NCBI RefSeq assembly: GCF_037027585.1
Contig: NZ_JAXCLE010000003.1
Coordinates: 197,656-261,655, forward strand
Source of the DNA: Solibacillus ferritrahens
GTDB lineage: Bacteria > Bacillota > Bacilli > Bacillales_A > Planococcaceae
DNA length: 64,000 nt
Direction: 5' to 3'
Positions 54,906 to 64,000 of this stretch are shown here, one piece after another. Position 1 is the stretch's first letter, and the number at the start of each line of letters is the position of its first letter. The notes under the pieces were generated by a model. The model was given only the letters and a program-made list of their open reading frames with translations. It searched no databases and was not told where the DNA came from. Made by a program: the position numbers and the translations under genes.

Positions 54906-56519
54906 GTGACCAATTCTAAATCTTCTCAAACCTGGGCAATTACGTTGTTTGCCATAGGTGTTTTTATGGCCGCTCTTGATAATGGAATAATTAGCGCGGC
55001 TTTAACGACAATTAATCAGTCTTTCAATGTGGAAGCAAACTGGGGAGCATGGGGGATAACGTTATATACACTCGGATTGGCAATTAGTGTACCAATTGTA
55101 GGTAAGCTTTCAGATCGTTACGGTCGGAAAAAGTTATTTATCGTGGAGATTGCACTATTTGGTCTCGGTTCGTTACTTGTAGCGCTTAGTCCTAACTTTA
55201 CATTTTATTTAATTGCCCGGTTTATTCAGGCTATGGGCGGCGGTGGTATTTTCATTATCGGTACCTCTTATGTTGTTAGTACATTGCCTGCTGAAAAACA
55301 AGGGAAAGCTCTCGGTATGCTTGGCGGGATGAATGGTATTGCTGCCGTTTTAGGTCCGAATATCGGAAGTGTTATTTTGGATTTAACAGGAAGCTGGCAC
55401 TGGTTATTTTTAATCAATGTTCCGATTGCTGTATTCCTTGTCATTATGGGCATCACAAAGCTAGAGGAAATTAAAGATCCTACACCTGGAAAGCTCGATA
55501 TGACAGGCACCGTGCTATTATCGATCGCTATTTTAGGAATCATGTACGGGTTAACAAATATTACAGGGCTTAATTTCTTTAAATCGTTATTGGCGACAGA
55601 CGTATATCCGTTTTTATTAGCTGGAATTATTATATTAATTATTCTTTATTTCTATGAAACCCGCTTGGAACGAAAGGGTGGCGACCCGATATTACCGGTG
55701 TCATTAATGCGTCAGCCAACGTATTTACTAACATTATTACTTGGGCTTTTATCTGGAGCAATGCTTGCTGCGATGATCTTCATTCCCGCATTCTCAGAGC
55801 AGGTTATGGGCATTAAATCCGAGCATGCCGGTTATTGGATGACACCACTTGCAATAGCAGCAGGTATTGGAGCGGCAGTTGGTGGTATATTAGTCGATAA
55901 ACGTGGTCCGATTTTAGCTGTATTATTTTCAGGAATTGTTGCTGCAATAGGGTTTTTCCTGTTCCCGGCATGGATTGATGCAAAATGGCAGTTTGTCATC
56001 GCATCGATCATTGGCGGTGTAGGTATGGGGGTTCTATTAGGTGCACCTTTAAATATTTTGGCGACTGAGAAATTGCAAACAAATAAAGGGACTGCACTTG
56101 CCTCGTTATCATTAATCCGTACGATCGGGATGACAATTGCTCCAACGATCTATGCAGGCTTCATTGCACGAGGGTTTAGTGAAATCCCAACAATCTTTAA
56201 AACAGATTTCCAATCGATTTTACAAAATAATGTTCAACAAGCCAATTTAACCGAGGAAGCGACAGCCGAGCTTGCGCAAATTGGTAGCCAGTTTGCAGGT
56301 AGTGCAGAGTTTTCTGAACAGCAGATGATGGGCATTGTACAAAATATTCAGGATCCCGCATTAAAGAATGCTGTTTTGAACTCGGTGAATGAAGTGACTA
56401 CAATGGCTGCGCAGAGCGGTTATAGTGGATTGTTTTATTCGGCTGTTGTTATCGCAATATGCATTTTTGTGACGGGTCTAATTTTAAAGCCGATACGAAA
56501 TAAATCTTTACAACATTAA
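54906..56519 (+). CDS. 14-helix MFS drug exporter, DHA2/EmrB type
   Basis: 537 residues from the GTG at 54906, which has AAAGGTGA at good spacing; the ATG at 54900 is too near. Motif A GKLSDRYGRKKLF between helices 2 and 3, D27-N-G in helix 1 (MAALDNGIISAAL), and motif C-like GPNIGSVILD. Fourteen predicted helices, with a polar insert near residues 430-500 before the last one. It exports drugs or cations by proton exchange. Monocistronic. Confidence 0.88.
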   Translation: MTNSKSSQTWAITLFAIGVFMAALDNGIISAALTTINQSFNVEANWGAWGITLYTLGLAISVPIVGKLSDRYGRKKLFIVEIALFGLGSLLVALSPNFTFYLIARFIQAMGGGGIFIIGTSYVVSTLPAEKQGKALGMLGGMNGIAAVLGPNIGSVILDLTGSWHWLFLINVPIAVFLVIMGITKLEEIKDPTPGKLDMTGTVLLSIAILGIMYGLTNITGLNFFKSLLATDVYPFLLAGIIILIILYFYETRLERKGGDPILPVSLMRQPTYLLTLLLGLLSGAMLAAMIFIPAFSEQVMGIKSEHAGYWMTPLAIAAGIGAAVGGILVDKRGPILAVLFSGIVAAIGFFLFPAWIDAKWQFVIASIIGGVGMGVLLGAPLNILATEKLQTNKGTALASLSLIRTIGMTIAPTIYAGFIARGFSEIPTIFKTDFQSILQNNVQQANLTEEATAELAQIGSQFAGSAEFSEQQMMGIVQNIQDPALKNAVLNSVNEVTTMAAQSGYSGLFYSAVVIAICIFVTGLILKPIRNKSLQH

Positions 56520-56620
56520 AATAATTGGTTTACATTAATGACTTTAGGGTAATTTAATTATAGACTCATGCAAAGCCTGTATGGGTGTGAAGTCTCTCCC
56601 CCAATAGTAGACTTGAAAAA

Positions 56621-56655
56621 ATGTCCTTTTTGTATAAAAGGGCATTTTTTTCGTC
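56621..56655 (+). terminator. terminator after MFS exporter
   Basis: AATGTCCTTTT and AAAAGGGCATT, then T tract. Confidence 0.75.
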
Positions 56656-56795
56656 ATTTTAAGTAGGGGTGCTAAAATCACTGATAAATTATAGATAATA
56701 AAAGTTCGTTTCAGTTATAATTACCAGTAAGAGGATGAAACTTTTCACTTGTTTTGACGTAAATACTAATAGTACATAGAACGGGGGAGTTAACG

Positions 56796-57947
56796 ATGAA
56801 CGAAAATCCATTATTTGAAGATTTAAATAAGCGTACAGAGCAGGACACAACGCAAACGACGGATTTAGTGGAACAACCGCAAAAACAGCTTGTATCCGAA
56901 CAGGAGCTTTCACAGATTCGCCAGCGTCAGGAGCATTTAAAACAACAGCCGCAAGTTCAGCAGCTGGCTCAGAAAATTGATGTAAAAAATCAAATTGCGG
57001 TGTTGGAATTTGGGAAAGAAACAGCACAGGGCATTTCTAAGTTTTCGGACCGTATGCTTGCAACGATTAAACAAAGCAATTTAGAAAAATCAACGACATT
57101 ACTGAATAATTTAAATAAAATTATGGACCGCTTTGACCCACAGGATTTCCAGGAAGAACAGAAAAAAGGCTTCCTAAAAAAACTGTTTTCAAAAAGTAAA
57201 GAGCAGCTGGAACGCATCCTGTCAAAATACGATTCGATGAATAAAGAAGTGGATGTTGTCTACAACGAAATTCAAAAATACGAAGTTGAAATGAAACGCA
57301 ATACTATTCAACTTGAGCAAATGTATGATGAAAACTTAAATTATTTCCATTCTTTAAGTGAGCATATTGCTGCAATTGATATAAAGGTAAATGATTTGCG
57401 TCAACAAGTGCCCGCTTTATCGGCTAAAGCGGATGCAGGGGATCATGAAGCTATTATGGAGCTTGAGACGATTACACGTGGAATTGAGCTGTTAGAGCAG
57501 CGTGGCTATGATTTGGAAATGGCTCAGCAAGTATCGTTCCAGTCCGCTCCACAGATCCGCTTGATGCAGCAAGGCAATAATCATCTGATCGGGAAAATCA
57601 ACTCGGCATTTGTTACAACGATTCCAATTTTTAAGCAAGGGCTCATTCATGCTGTTACAATGCAGCGTCAAAAGCTCGTATCTGATTCCATGGCTGAATT
57701 AGACCGCCGCACAAATGAGATGCTTGTACGGAATGCAGAAAATGTTCGTCAAAATTCAGTGAACATTGCCCGACAAGCCGGAAGCCCAAGCATTAAAGTG
57801 GAAACAATCGAAACAACTTGGCGTACGATTATTGCCGGAATTGAAGAAACGAAGCAAATTCAGGCAGAAACAGTCCGAAATCGTGAAGAGGGCCGTAAAA
57901 GAATCGAGCAGCTGCAACTTGAATATGAAAAATTAAAAACGCTATAA
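56796..57947 (+). CDS. TelA-family toxic anion resistance protein
   Basis: 383 residues, soluble and largely helical. VKNQIAVLEFGKETAQGISKF, MDRFDPQDF, KKLFSKSKEQLERIL and the heptad-rich middle are typical of TelA/YceH. The family is linked to tellurite resistance and cell-envelope stress; its biochemical activity is not settled. No neighbouring TerD-type gene. GGGGGAG precedes the ATG, and a terminator follows. Confidence 0.88.
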   Translation: MNENPLFEDLNKRTEQDTTQTTDLVEQPQKQLVSEQELSQIRQRQEHLKQQPQVQQLAQKIDVKNQIAVLEFGKETAQGISKFSDRMLATIKQSNLEKSTTLLNNLNKIMDRFDPQDFQEEQKKGFLKKLFSKSKEQLERILSKYDSMNKEVDVVYNEIQKYEVEMKRNTIQLEQMYDENLNYFHSLSEHIAAIDIKVNDLRQQVPALSAKADAGDHEAIMELETITRGIELLEQRGYDLEMAQQVSFQSAPQIRLMQQGNNHLIGKINSAFVTTIPIFKQGLIHAVTMQRQKLVSDSMAELDRRTNEMLVRNAENVRQNSVNIARQAGSPSIKVETIETTWRTIIAGIEETKQIQAETVRNREEGRKRIEQLQLEYEKLKTL

Positions 57948-57958
57948 AAAGTATTTGG

Positions 57959-58001
57959 AAATCGGTTATTTTGCTGGCAAGCAAAGTAACCGATTTTTTT
58001 T
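57959..58001 (+). terminator. terminator after telA-like gene
   Basis: AAATCGGTTA and TAACCGATTT, then T tract. Confidence 0.85.
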
Positions 58002-58091
58002 GATCTCCGCCCTTTGCAAAATGTTACAATTTAGTTTATTCTTATAACATAGTAAGTTTATCGGAATAAAAAGAATTGGAGATGGGATAAA

Positions 58092-59021
58092 ATGAATGCC
58101 TTATATGAACATACGAAACAATATTTGAATCAACTTAATGAATTACCTTCTTTAGCATCCCTTACGTACAAAGAAGCGAGAGAAATACGCGCTAAATTGC
58201 CGAAAAAAGAAGCGAAACTTGCCGATTTAGCAAAGATTGAAGATCGCTCTATCTCTATGCGTGATGGTGCAGAAATTGGCATTCGTATTTACACACCTCA
58301 TGGAAACGGACCATTTAATATTATAATGTATTACCATGGTGGCGGGTGGGTTTTAAATGACCTGAATACTTGTCATGAAAGTTGTTCACGCTTAGCATTT
58401 ACTACCGGTCAGATTGTCGTATCAGTCGAATATCGATTGGCACCTGAGCATCCATTTCCGATACCTGTCTATGACTCATTTGATAGTTATTTATGGGTGG
58501 TGCAGCACGCTGAATCTTTCAATGGCAATGCGCGGAAAATCTCGGTAGCAGGGGATAGCGCTGGGGGAAATTTAGCAATTGCGGTTTGTCAATTAGTTTC
58601 ACAATCTAGCGAGCTTCAGCCGATTCATGCACAAATTTTATTATATCCTGTTACTGACTTGAGCTTTCATTCGAACTCCTATAAACTGTTTGAGAAAGGA
58701 TTTGGTCTTGATAAAGATGTAATGCAATGGTTTAGCCGTTATTATATTTCATCTAGTCATGATGCTCAAAATCCACTTGCTGCACCATTGCTATTAAAGG
58801 ACTTTTCAAACTTTCCGGAGACTTTAATTTTTGCTGCTGAGTATGATGTTCTTCGAGATGAAGCTTTACTATTTGGTGAGAAGTTATCAGTAATGGGAAC
58901 GCCTACGAAAAGCATTATAATGGAAGGAATTGTTCATAGTTATTTCACACAAAATCATGTTTTTCATGAAGAAATTGCCTGTACAATTCAACATATAGAA
59001 GCCTTTTTGAATGATTTATAG
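58092..59021 (+). CDS. alpha/beta hydrolase, hormone-sensitive lipase family
   Basis: 309 residues. Oxyanion motif YYHGGGWV, nucleophile GDSAGGNLA, aspartate in AAEYDVLRDE and histidine in GIVHSYF complete the triad. This is the HSL/esterase type acting on short-chain esters. The stop lies 10 bp before the next gene, so they may be co-transcribed. Confidence 0.88.
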   Translation: MNALYEHTKQYLNQLNELPSLASLTYKEAREIRAKLPKKEAKLADLAKIEDRSISMRDGAEIGIRIYTPHGNGPFNIIMYYHGGGWVLNDLNTCHESCSRLAFTTGQIVVSVEYRLAPEHPFPIPVYDSFDSYLWVVQHAESFNGNARKISVAGDSAGGNLAIAVCQLVSQSSELQPIHAQILLYPVTDLSFHSNSYKLFEKGFGLDKDVMQWFSRYYISSSHDAQNPLAAPLLLKDFSNFPETLIFAAEYDVLRDEALLFGEKLSVMGTPTKSIIMEGIVHSYFTQNHVFHEEIACTIQHIEAFLNDL

Positions 59022-59031
59022 GGGGAATATT

Positions 59032-59412
59032 GTGCAAGCTTTAAGTCGCAAATTTACTATTGCACTCATTACAACATTTTTATTTAGCTTTGCATTGGCG
59101 GTTGTCAATTATTTTACAGCTTCAGAAAAAGATTTATCATTTAGCACGCTAATATTAACCTTTATCGTGTTAAGCGCACCGATGTTTTTGCTCGTGGGTG
59201 TAATGACATCGTTCGTTTTTGAAAAGTTTATTCGTTCGCTGAAAATGAAATGGTTTAGTTATATCATCATAGGTGCTACTTTTACTATGCCATATGCGAT
59301 TTATCTTTTTGAAGGAGCCGATTTGTTTCGTTTCTCCGTAATCGGTGCAATAGGAGCTGCTTTATTTTGTGGAATCCATATTATTTTTAATAAATATTTT
59401 TATAAAATTTAA
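59032..59412 (+). CDS. four-helix membrane protein
   Basis: 126 residues from the GTG at 59032, after AGGGGGA; a longer reading from 59011 overlaps the previous stop. Four helices: about 8-25, 33-53, 66-85 and 95-117. No family recognised. Follows the esterase by 10 bp. Confidence 0.65.
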   Translation: MQALSRKFTIALITTFLFSFALAVVNYFTASEKDLSFSTLILTFIVLSAPMFLLVGVMTSFVFEKFIRSLKMKWFSYIIIGATFTMPYAIYLFEGADLFRFSVIGAIGAALFCGIHIIFNKYFYKI

Positions 59413-59446
59413 TAGATATAGACTAGTAAATAGTCGAGTAGTGTAA

Positions 59447-59490
59447 GGGTATAATAAAGGTTTTTGGACTTTTGTTATACCCTTTTTTTA
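59447..59490 (+). terminator. terminator
   Basis: GGGTATAATAAA and TTTGTTATACCC, then seven T. Confidence 0.8.
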
Positions 59491-59621
59491 ATTTTCTGAA
59501 CTTGTTTAATAAGGGGTTAATTTGGTGAAATTGGGTAAATAACATAATAAATTACTCAATACTTTAAGAAGCTAAAATTTTAAAAACAGCAAGTATCGGC
59601 TTGACGGAAAGGAAGACAAAA

Positions 59622-59918
59622 ATGGAATTAAATTTAATGAAAATTGATGAGTTTCTAAAAATGCCAAAAAGTGTAATACGTAGAGCAAATGAGAGGGACG
59701 TATTAAGTATAAAAAATGAGCTGCTTATTTTATTGAATGAAAAAACGGAATTAGTAGATAAAATGCATATTCGGAAATTAATAAATGAAATTCAATTTTT
59801 AAATGTATTTGTCGTAAAAGACGACTATGAAAAAACTGTATTTTCCTATGAACCCCCAAAATACTATTCACCCCGAGTTACAATCAAGGAAAGCGGCTGG
59901 ATTGAGCTAATTAAATAA
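59622..59918 (+). CDS. small hypothetical protein
   Basis: 98 residues from the ATG at 59622, 6 nt after GAAAGGAAG; a TTG at 59601 is not needed. Helical N-terminal half (RANERDVLSIKNELLILL) and a tyrosine-rich end (FSYEPPKYYSPRVTI). Family unknown. Confidence 0.6.
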   Translation: MELNLMKIDEFLKMPKSVIRRANERDVLSIKNELLILLNEKTELVDKMHIRKLINEIQFLNVFVVKDDYEKTVFSYEPPKYYSPRVTIKESGWIELIK

Positions 59919-59992
59919 TAAATCTTATATTCATATAACTTTTATAATGATAAAATTTCCTTATGCAACGTTTAAGGAAAGAAGGTTTTATT

Positions 59993-60904
59993 TTGGAACG
60001 ATTGAAAGGCATAGCTATGATTATTTTCGGATCAATGTTTTGGGGAGCAACAGGTCCGATGATGGAATGGATGCTGGATGAAACGGCCATGACTGCTGAT
60101 TTTATGCTGGCCATTCGTTTAATAATTGCCGGCATTTTTATTTTAAGTATTATAGCTATGCAAAAAAAATCGATTTTTTCGATATGGAAAAGTAAATACT
60201 GGTCAACTCAGCTAATCATTTTTAGTTTAGTGGGGATGGCGGGGTTACAATATACTTTCGTCAAATCCATTGAAGTGAGCAATGCGATTATTGCTACGTT
60301 GCTACAATTTTTAGCCCCTATTTTCATTATTGTGTATACCTCAATTATATTTAAAGCATTCCCTGCACGAAGCCAGGTAATCGGCATAACGGGTACATTA
60401 TTTGGCTTATTCTTACTGCTTACAAACGGTTCTGTGTCGAATTTGCTTGTTAGTGGTGAAGCGCTGATATGGGGGTTGTTTTTAGGCTTTACGTATGCAT
60501 TTTATACACTGTATCCAGCGAGGTTAATGGCTGAAGTTGGCGTTATTGTCATTATTGGATGGGGAATGATTGTGAGCGGTCTAATTTTTACCGTAAAGGC
60601 ACAGCTTTGGAAAAGTGATGAATGGGGTTTATTATTGGATCCTAATATCGTTTTACTGATTATTTCCATGAGTATTTTTGGGTCGTTAGCCTATATTTTA
60701 TTTTTAACAAGTCTAAAATACATAACACCTGTTGAAACGAGTATTTTATCCAGTTTCGAGCCTTTAACAACGATGGCAATTTCCGTTGTTTGGCTTAGTT
60801 CTACATTATATAAATGGCAGTATTTCGGAATTTTATTAATGCTCCTATTTATTACTTATTTATCCATTGCGGGGACAAAAAAATCATCATCCACGAATGT
60901 CTAA
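59993..60904 (+). CDS. EamA/DMT-family transporter
   Basis: 303 residues from the TTG at 59993, after AAGAAGG; an upstream ATG (59963) would place the start almost on the promoter -10 TATAAT near 59943. Ten helices in two EamA repeats, the first with GSMFWGATGPMMEWM, the second starting about residue 150. A metabolite or drug exporter; substrate unknown. Followed by a terminator-like hairpin at 60898-60927. Confidence 0.85.
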   Translation: MERLKGIAMIIFGSMFWGATGPMMEWMLDETAMTADFMLAIRLIIAGIFILSIIAMQKKSIFSIWKSKYWSTQLIIFSLVGMAGLQYTFVKSIEVSNAIIATLLQFLAPIFIIVYTSIIFKAFPARSQVIGITGTLFGLFLLLTNGSVSNLLVSGEALIWGLFLGFTYAFYTLYPARLMAEVGVIVIIGWGMIVSGLIFTVKAQLWKSDEWGLLLDPNIVLLIISMSIFGSLAYILFLTSLKYITPVETSILSSFEPLTTMAISVVWLSSTLYKWQYFGILLMLLFITYLSIAGTKKSSSTNV

Positions 60905-60928
60905 GTGTATAACGCTTAGGCATTTTTG
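60898..60928 (+). terminator. terminator after DMT transporter
   Basis: GTCTAAGTG and CGCTTAGGC, then ATTTTTG. Confidence 0.6.
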
Positions 60929-60958
60929 GGTATAGGTAAGGAAATGTGAGGTGTATTT

Positions 60959-62086
60959 ATGGAAGCGAAGGACTATTTTAGCCTGCACGAACAGGATATT
61001 AAGGATGATATTAAACGCTTAGTATTGGCAGATTCTCCCTCTCAAAACAAAGAGCTTTTAGATATTTGCAAGGAAGTGATCCAGTCGATATTTTTTAAAT
61101 ATTTTCATATTAAAGCGACTGAATTTGCGATGGAGCATAATGGGAATCATTTGCGTTTTGAAATAGGCGAAGGGACAGAACAAGTCTTAATGATTGGTCA
61201 TTATGATACTGTATGGGATGCGGGCTCCTTACCATACCGAGAAGAGGATGATAAGATTTTCGGACCTGGTATTCTCGATATGAAATCTGGTTTAGTAAGC
61301 GCCATCTGGTTTTTCAAATATGTTCAAAAAATGAATTTCCCGTTAAAACGCCGGGTTGTATTTTTTCTGAACAGTGATGAGGAAATCGGCAGTCCTACTT
61401 CAAGAGCCTTAATTGAAGAAGAGGCTAAAAAGTCCGTTGCGGCATTTGTTTTAGAGCCGGCTGTTGCTGTGTCAGGCGAATTGAAAATTGCACGTAAAGG
61501 GACATCCCGATATTTAATTAATATAAAAGGACTCGCATCGCATGCAGGGAATAATCCTCGTGATGGGGTTAGTGCAATTACAGAGGCTGCACGGCAAATT
61601 TTAAATATTGAGGCATTAAACGATTTCGAAAAAGGAACGACATTAAATGTCGGAATGGTACAGGGCGGAGGGAAATTAAATGTCATTCCGGATGAGGCAC
61701 ATCTTGGAGTGGACGTTCGATCGGTTACAAAATCCGAACAGGAAAGAATAGACGATTACTTCGAAAAATTAGAGCCTTATAATAGCCGCACACAGATCGA
61801 TATCGACGGGGGCATTAATCGTCCGCCAATGGAACGGGATAAGGAAAGTGAAGAGCTTTTTGAAATTGCACAAGGTGAGGCAGAGGAACTAGGATTTGAA
61901 GTAGAGGACGCAGAAGTCGGCGGAGCAAGTGATGGCAACTTCACATCGGTTCATACCCCGACATTAGACGGTCTCGGACTTGTCGGTGATGGCATTCATG
62001 CAGAACATGAACATATTATTAAGGACAAGATTGTTGAACGGTTTGCACTGTTAACAAACACTTTACTGGAAGTAGTAAATGAATGA
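60959..62086 (+). CDS. M20 peptidase, carboxypeptidase G2-like
   Basis: 375 residues. The di-zinc sites are MIGHYDTVWD, GPGILDMKSG, NSDEEIGSPTS (catalytic E-E), and late HAEHEHI; the lid domain spans about 180-290 (SRYLINIKGLASHAG). The family releases C-terminal glutamate or cuts N-acyl amino acids. It precedes the amidase gene by 108 bp, which may suggest a shared amide-using role, but this is inference. Confidence 0.88.
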   Translation: MEAKDYFSLHEQDIKDDIKRLVLADSPSQNKELLDICKEVIQSIFFKYFHIKATEFAMEHNGNHLRFEIGEGTEQVLMIGHYDTVWDAGSLPYREEDDKIFGPGILDMKSGLVSAIWFFKYVQKMNFPLKRRVVFFLNSDEEIGSPTSRALIEEEAKKSVAAFVLEPAVAVSGELKIARKGTSRYLINIKGLASHAGNNPRDGVSAITEAARQILNIEALNDFEKGTTLNVGMVQGGGKLNVIPDEAHLGVDVRSVTKSEQERIDDYFEKLEPYNSRTQIDIDGGINRPPMERDKESEELFEIAQGEAEELGFEVEDAEVGGASDGNFTSVHTPTLDGLGLVGDGIHAEHEHIIKDKIVERFALLTNTLLEVVNE

Positions 62087-62194
62087 TTGGAAATATGTAG
62101 TTTGTAATAAGCGAATTTGATAAGCTATGAATAGATGCAGAAGTTTATACACTATAAGCTTTTGCTTTTTTTATACGAGTAAAGGAGGGTATTC

Positions 62195-63097
62195 ATGCAT
62201 TATATAAAAAAAGAACAGGCAATTTATGCAATGGATAAAAACAATGCGCCCGCTATGACTGTTAACAATGGCGACCGTATCGTGTTCGAAACTTATGACT
62301 GCTTTACAAATCAAATACAAAGTGAAACGCAGTCTGTAAGTAAATTGGACTGGAATCAAATTAACCCCGCAACCGGCCCGGTCTATGTAAATGAGGCAAT
62401 GCCTGGTGATGTGCTAGAGGTATTCATTGAAAAAATTGATATTGGTGATACCGTTACATTAATGACGGGACCTGAACTCGGTGTTCTAGGTGATGAATTA
62501 ACGGAAATGACGATTAAACAGGTGAAAATTCAGAATAATCTAATTAAATTTACGGAAAATATAGAGATTCCTTTAAACAAAATGATTGGTGTTATCGGTA
62601 CAGCACCTATTGGCGAAGCAATCAGTTGCGGTGTTCCTGATGTACATGGCGGGAATATGGATACGACAGCTATTACGGAAGGCACGACACTGTATTTACC
62701 TGTCTATGTAGAGGGGGCATTGTTGGCCCTTGGAGACTGCCATGCGGCAATGGGAGATGGAGAAGTGTCGGTTTGTGGTGGAGAAGTGCCGGCAGAAGTA
62801 ACGGTCCGTGTGCGTGTGTTAAAAAACTGTCCAGTTCCGACGCCGTTTTTAATTCGAGACGGGCATTTATCGACAATCGCATCTAAGCACACACTGGATG
62901 AAGCAGCAGTCGATGCAACAAAAAATATGGTGAAGGCTGTCTTGGCGTATACTTCATTGAAAAAAGATGAAGCGATCCATTTACTATCATTAGCAGGTAA
63001 TTTAAAAATTAGTCAAATAGTGGACCCAAATAAAACGGCGCGTATGGAGTTGCCGATCCGTTATTTAGCATCGCTTAATACTGAGGAATGGCTATGA
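62195..63097 (+). CDS. acetamidase/formamidase family protein
   Basis: 300 residues. TGPVYVNEAMPGDVLEVFI, GVPDVHGGNMDTTAIT and the stretch LGDCHAAMGDGEVSVCGGEV are the FmdA/AmdA signature, with metal-binding D, H and C residues visible. It hydrolyses short amides to acid and ammonia. Shorter than fungal forms but normal for Bacillales. AAAGGAGG precedes the ATG. The stop overlaps the start of the sirtuin gene in ATGA. Confidence 0.9.
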   Translation: MHYIKKEQAIYAMDKNNAPAMTVNNGDRIVFETYDCFTNQIQSETQSVSKLDWNQINPATGPVYVNEAMPGDVLEVFIEKIDIGDTVTLMTGPELGVLGDELTEMTIKQVKIQNNLIKFTENIEIPLNKMIGVIGTAPIGEAISCGVPDVHGGNMDTTAITEGTTLYLPVYVEGALLALGDCHAAMGDGEVSVCGGEVPAEVTVRVRVLKNCPVPTPFLIRDGHLSTIASKHTLDEAAVDATKNMVKAVLAYTSLKKDEAIHLLSLAGNLKISQIVDPNKTARMELPIRYLASLNTEEWL

Positions 63098-63819
63098 CTG
63101 TAGAATTATTGGCGCAGTGGATGAAGCAATCGAATAGTACAGTGGTGCTGACTGGAGCTGGAATGTCTACGGAGTCGGGTATACCGGATTTCCGTTCCCA
63201 ATCGGGGTGGTGGCAAAATATTGACCCTCGTACAGTCGCAACAACAGATAGCCTCCAAAAAAATTACACATTATTTCGGGAATTTTACCAAATGAGGATT
63301 CAGGCGCTGAGAGAGTGTTCCCCGCATAAAGGACATCACATTTTAGCGGATTTGGAAAAGCGCGCTCTTATTTCATTAATTGCTACACAAAATGTTGACC
63401 AGCTCCATCAGCAAGCGGGGAGTAAAAAAGTAGCGGAACTGCACGGAAATATTATGACGGCACGTTGCCAAAAGTGCAACAAGCCACATGCTAAAGAGCA
63501 GTTTTTAAATAATGCGATTTGCACATATTGCTCAGGTAAATTGCGTCCGAATGTTGTGTTGTTTGGGGAAACATTGCCGATGGAGGCATGGAATCGCTCA
63601 TTAAACGAAATTCAAAATGCCGAGCTAGTCATTGTAATAGGGACAAGCTTAGAGGTATACCCTGTTAATCAGTTACCGCAGATGGCTAAAGGAAGGCTTG
63701 TGTATATTAATCTGGATCAATCCTCTGACAGTGGACAGTTTGATTTAGTATTGGAAGGTACAGCGGGCGAAATTTTAGCGGAATTGGATCAAGCGTTGGA
63801 AGGTTATTGGAAGGGGTAA
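63094..63819 (+). CDS. NAD-dependent protein deacetylase (sirtuin)
   Basis: 241 residues from the ATG at 63094, whose ATGA overlaps the amidase stop; GAGG is 7 nt upstream. NAD motifs TGAGMSTESGIPDFR and TQNVDQLHQQAG, catalytic histidine in ELHGN, four zinc cysteines (CQKC and CTYC), then NVVLFGE and IGTSLEVYP. It removes acyl groups from lysines using NAD. Coupling to an amidase is unusual and may link acetate handling with deacylation; inferred. Confidence 0.92.
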   Translation: MTVELLAQWMKQSNSTVVLTGAGMSTESGIPDFRSQSGWWQNIDPRTVATTDSLQKNYTLFREFYQMRIQALRECSPHKGHHILADLEKRALISLIATQNVDQLHQQAGSKKVAELHGNIMTARCQKCNKPHAKEQFLNNAICTYCSGKLRPNVVLFGETLPMEAWNRSLNEIQNAELVIVIGTSLEVYPVNQLPQMAKGRLVYINLDQSSDSGQFDLVLEGTAGEILAELDQALEGYWKG

Positions 63820-63917
63820 AAACAGGCTTGTAATATTTGAAGAGGGTGGAACAGAAGTAGAAATTTAATGGAGAAGCCTCTTATTAAGAAACGGATATTT
63901 TATAAAATTGATTGGAA

Positions 63918-64000
63918 TGGAGGGCGACTCCAGCGGGAACAGCACGACGCCTGAGACTACAGGCTCAGGCCGTGCCCGCGGAAAGCGTCCCGGAATGGAA
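63918..64000 (+). repeat. dispersed GC-rich repeat, runs off window end
   Basis: GGGCGACTCCAGCGGGAACA, then CCTGAGACTACAGGCTCAGG (a perfect palindromic pair CCTGAG/CTCAGG) and CGGAAAGCGTCC. It continues past the end of the window. It is much richer in G and C than neighbouring sequence. Same family as 3345-3429 and 48911-49041. Confidence 0.8.

Overview
The window reads as chromosome of a low-GC, endospore-forming Firmicute of the Bacillales, most like the Solibacillus/Lysinibacillus/Kurthia group. The reasons are a YjcZ-type sporulation peptide, frequent TTG/GTG starts behind strong AGGAGG-type ribosome sites, a proline-type T-box, the rnz-proC-yqjP block also found in Bacillus subtilis, an MhqR quinone operon and an NsrR/Hmp pair. 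The species is inferred, not shown.

Left core, 1-17,000. It starts with a small accessory patch: a secreted bacteriocin-like protein with a two-helix partner, a HEPN-like protein and a decayed aldo-keto reductase. Core genes follow: a DUF3817-MFS fusion with a Fur-like box, an RNA methyltransferase, small spore-type proteins, a DinB-like protein, the mhqR-mhqO-mhqD operon with two palindromic operators, rnz, a TetR/SDR divergent pair, proC behind a complete T-box leader, and the YqjP-like hydrolase.

Integrated island, about 17,013-43,868. It is bounded by an 18-bp direct repeat; the left copy lies in a piece of the tmRNA (ssrA) 3' end, with a tyrosine integrase just inside. Cargo in order: a cyclic-phosphate receiver protein beside a RES-domain protein; a shortened copy of an integrase/excisionase module; small orphan genes and two copies of a candidate small-RNA hairpin; a serine recombinase; a two-gene CBASS (CD-NTase plus 4TM effector); a P63C protein; a full integrase/excisionase module; 2.85 kb of non-coding repeats that looks like a replication or maintenance region; a GIY-YIG/DUF2075 nuclease-helicase; a McrB/DUF2357 type IV restriction pair; a II/X-like replication protein; and a 1328-residue YobI-type NTPase. 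This is a mobile defence island assembled in several steps.

Right accessory flank, 43,870-49,100. It holds YkvA and NERD-HRDC genes, remnants of HNH and Mrr nucleases, and two divergent genes for tiny secreted glycine-rich peptides that are too short for standard gene calls.

Right core, 49,100-64,000. Hmp and NsrR form a nitrosative-stress pair with NsrR-like boxes. They are followed by an SDR, argG-argH, a 14-helix MFS exporter, TelA, an alpha/beta hydrolase, a DMT transporter, an M20 peptidase, a formamidase-family amidase translationally coupled to a sirtuin, and a dispersed GC-rich repeat that runs off the window end.
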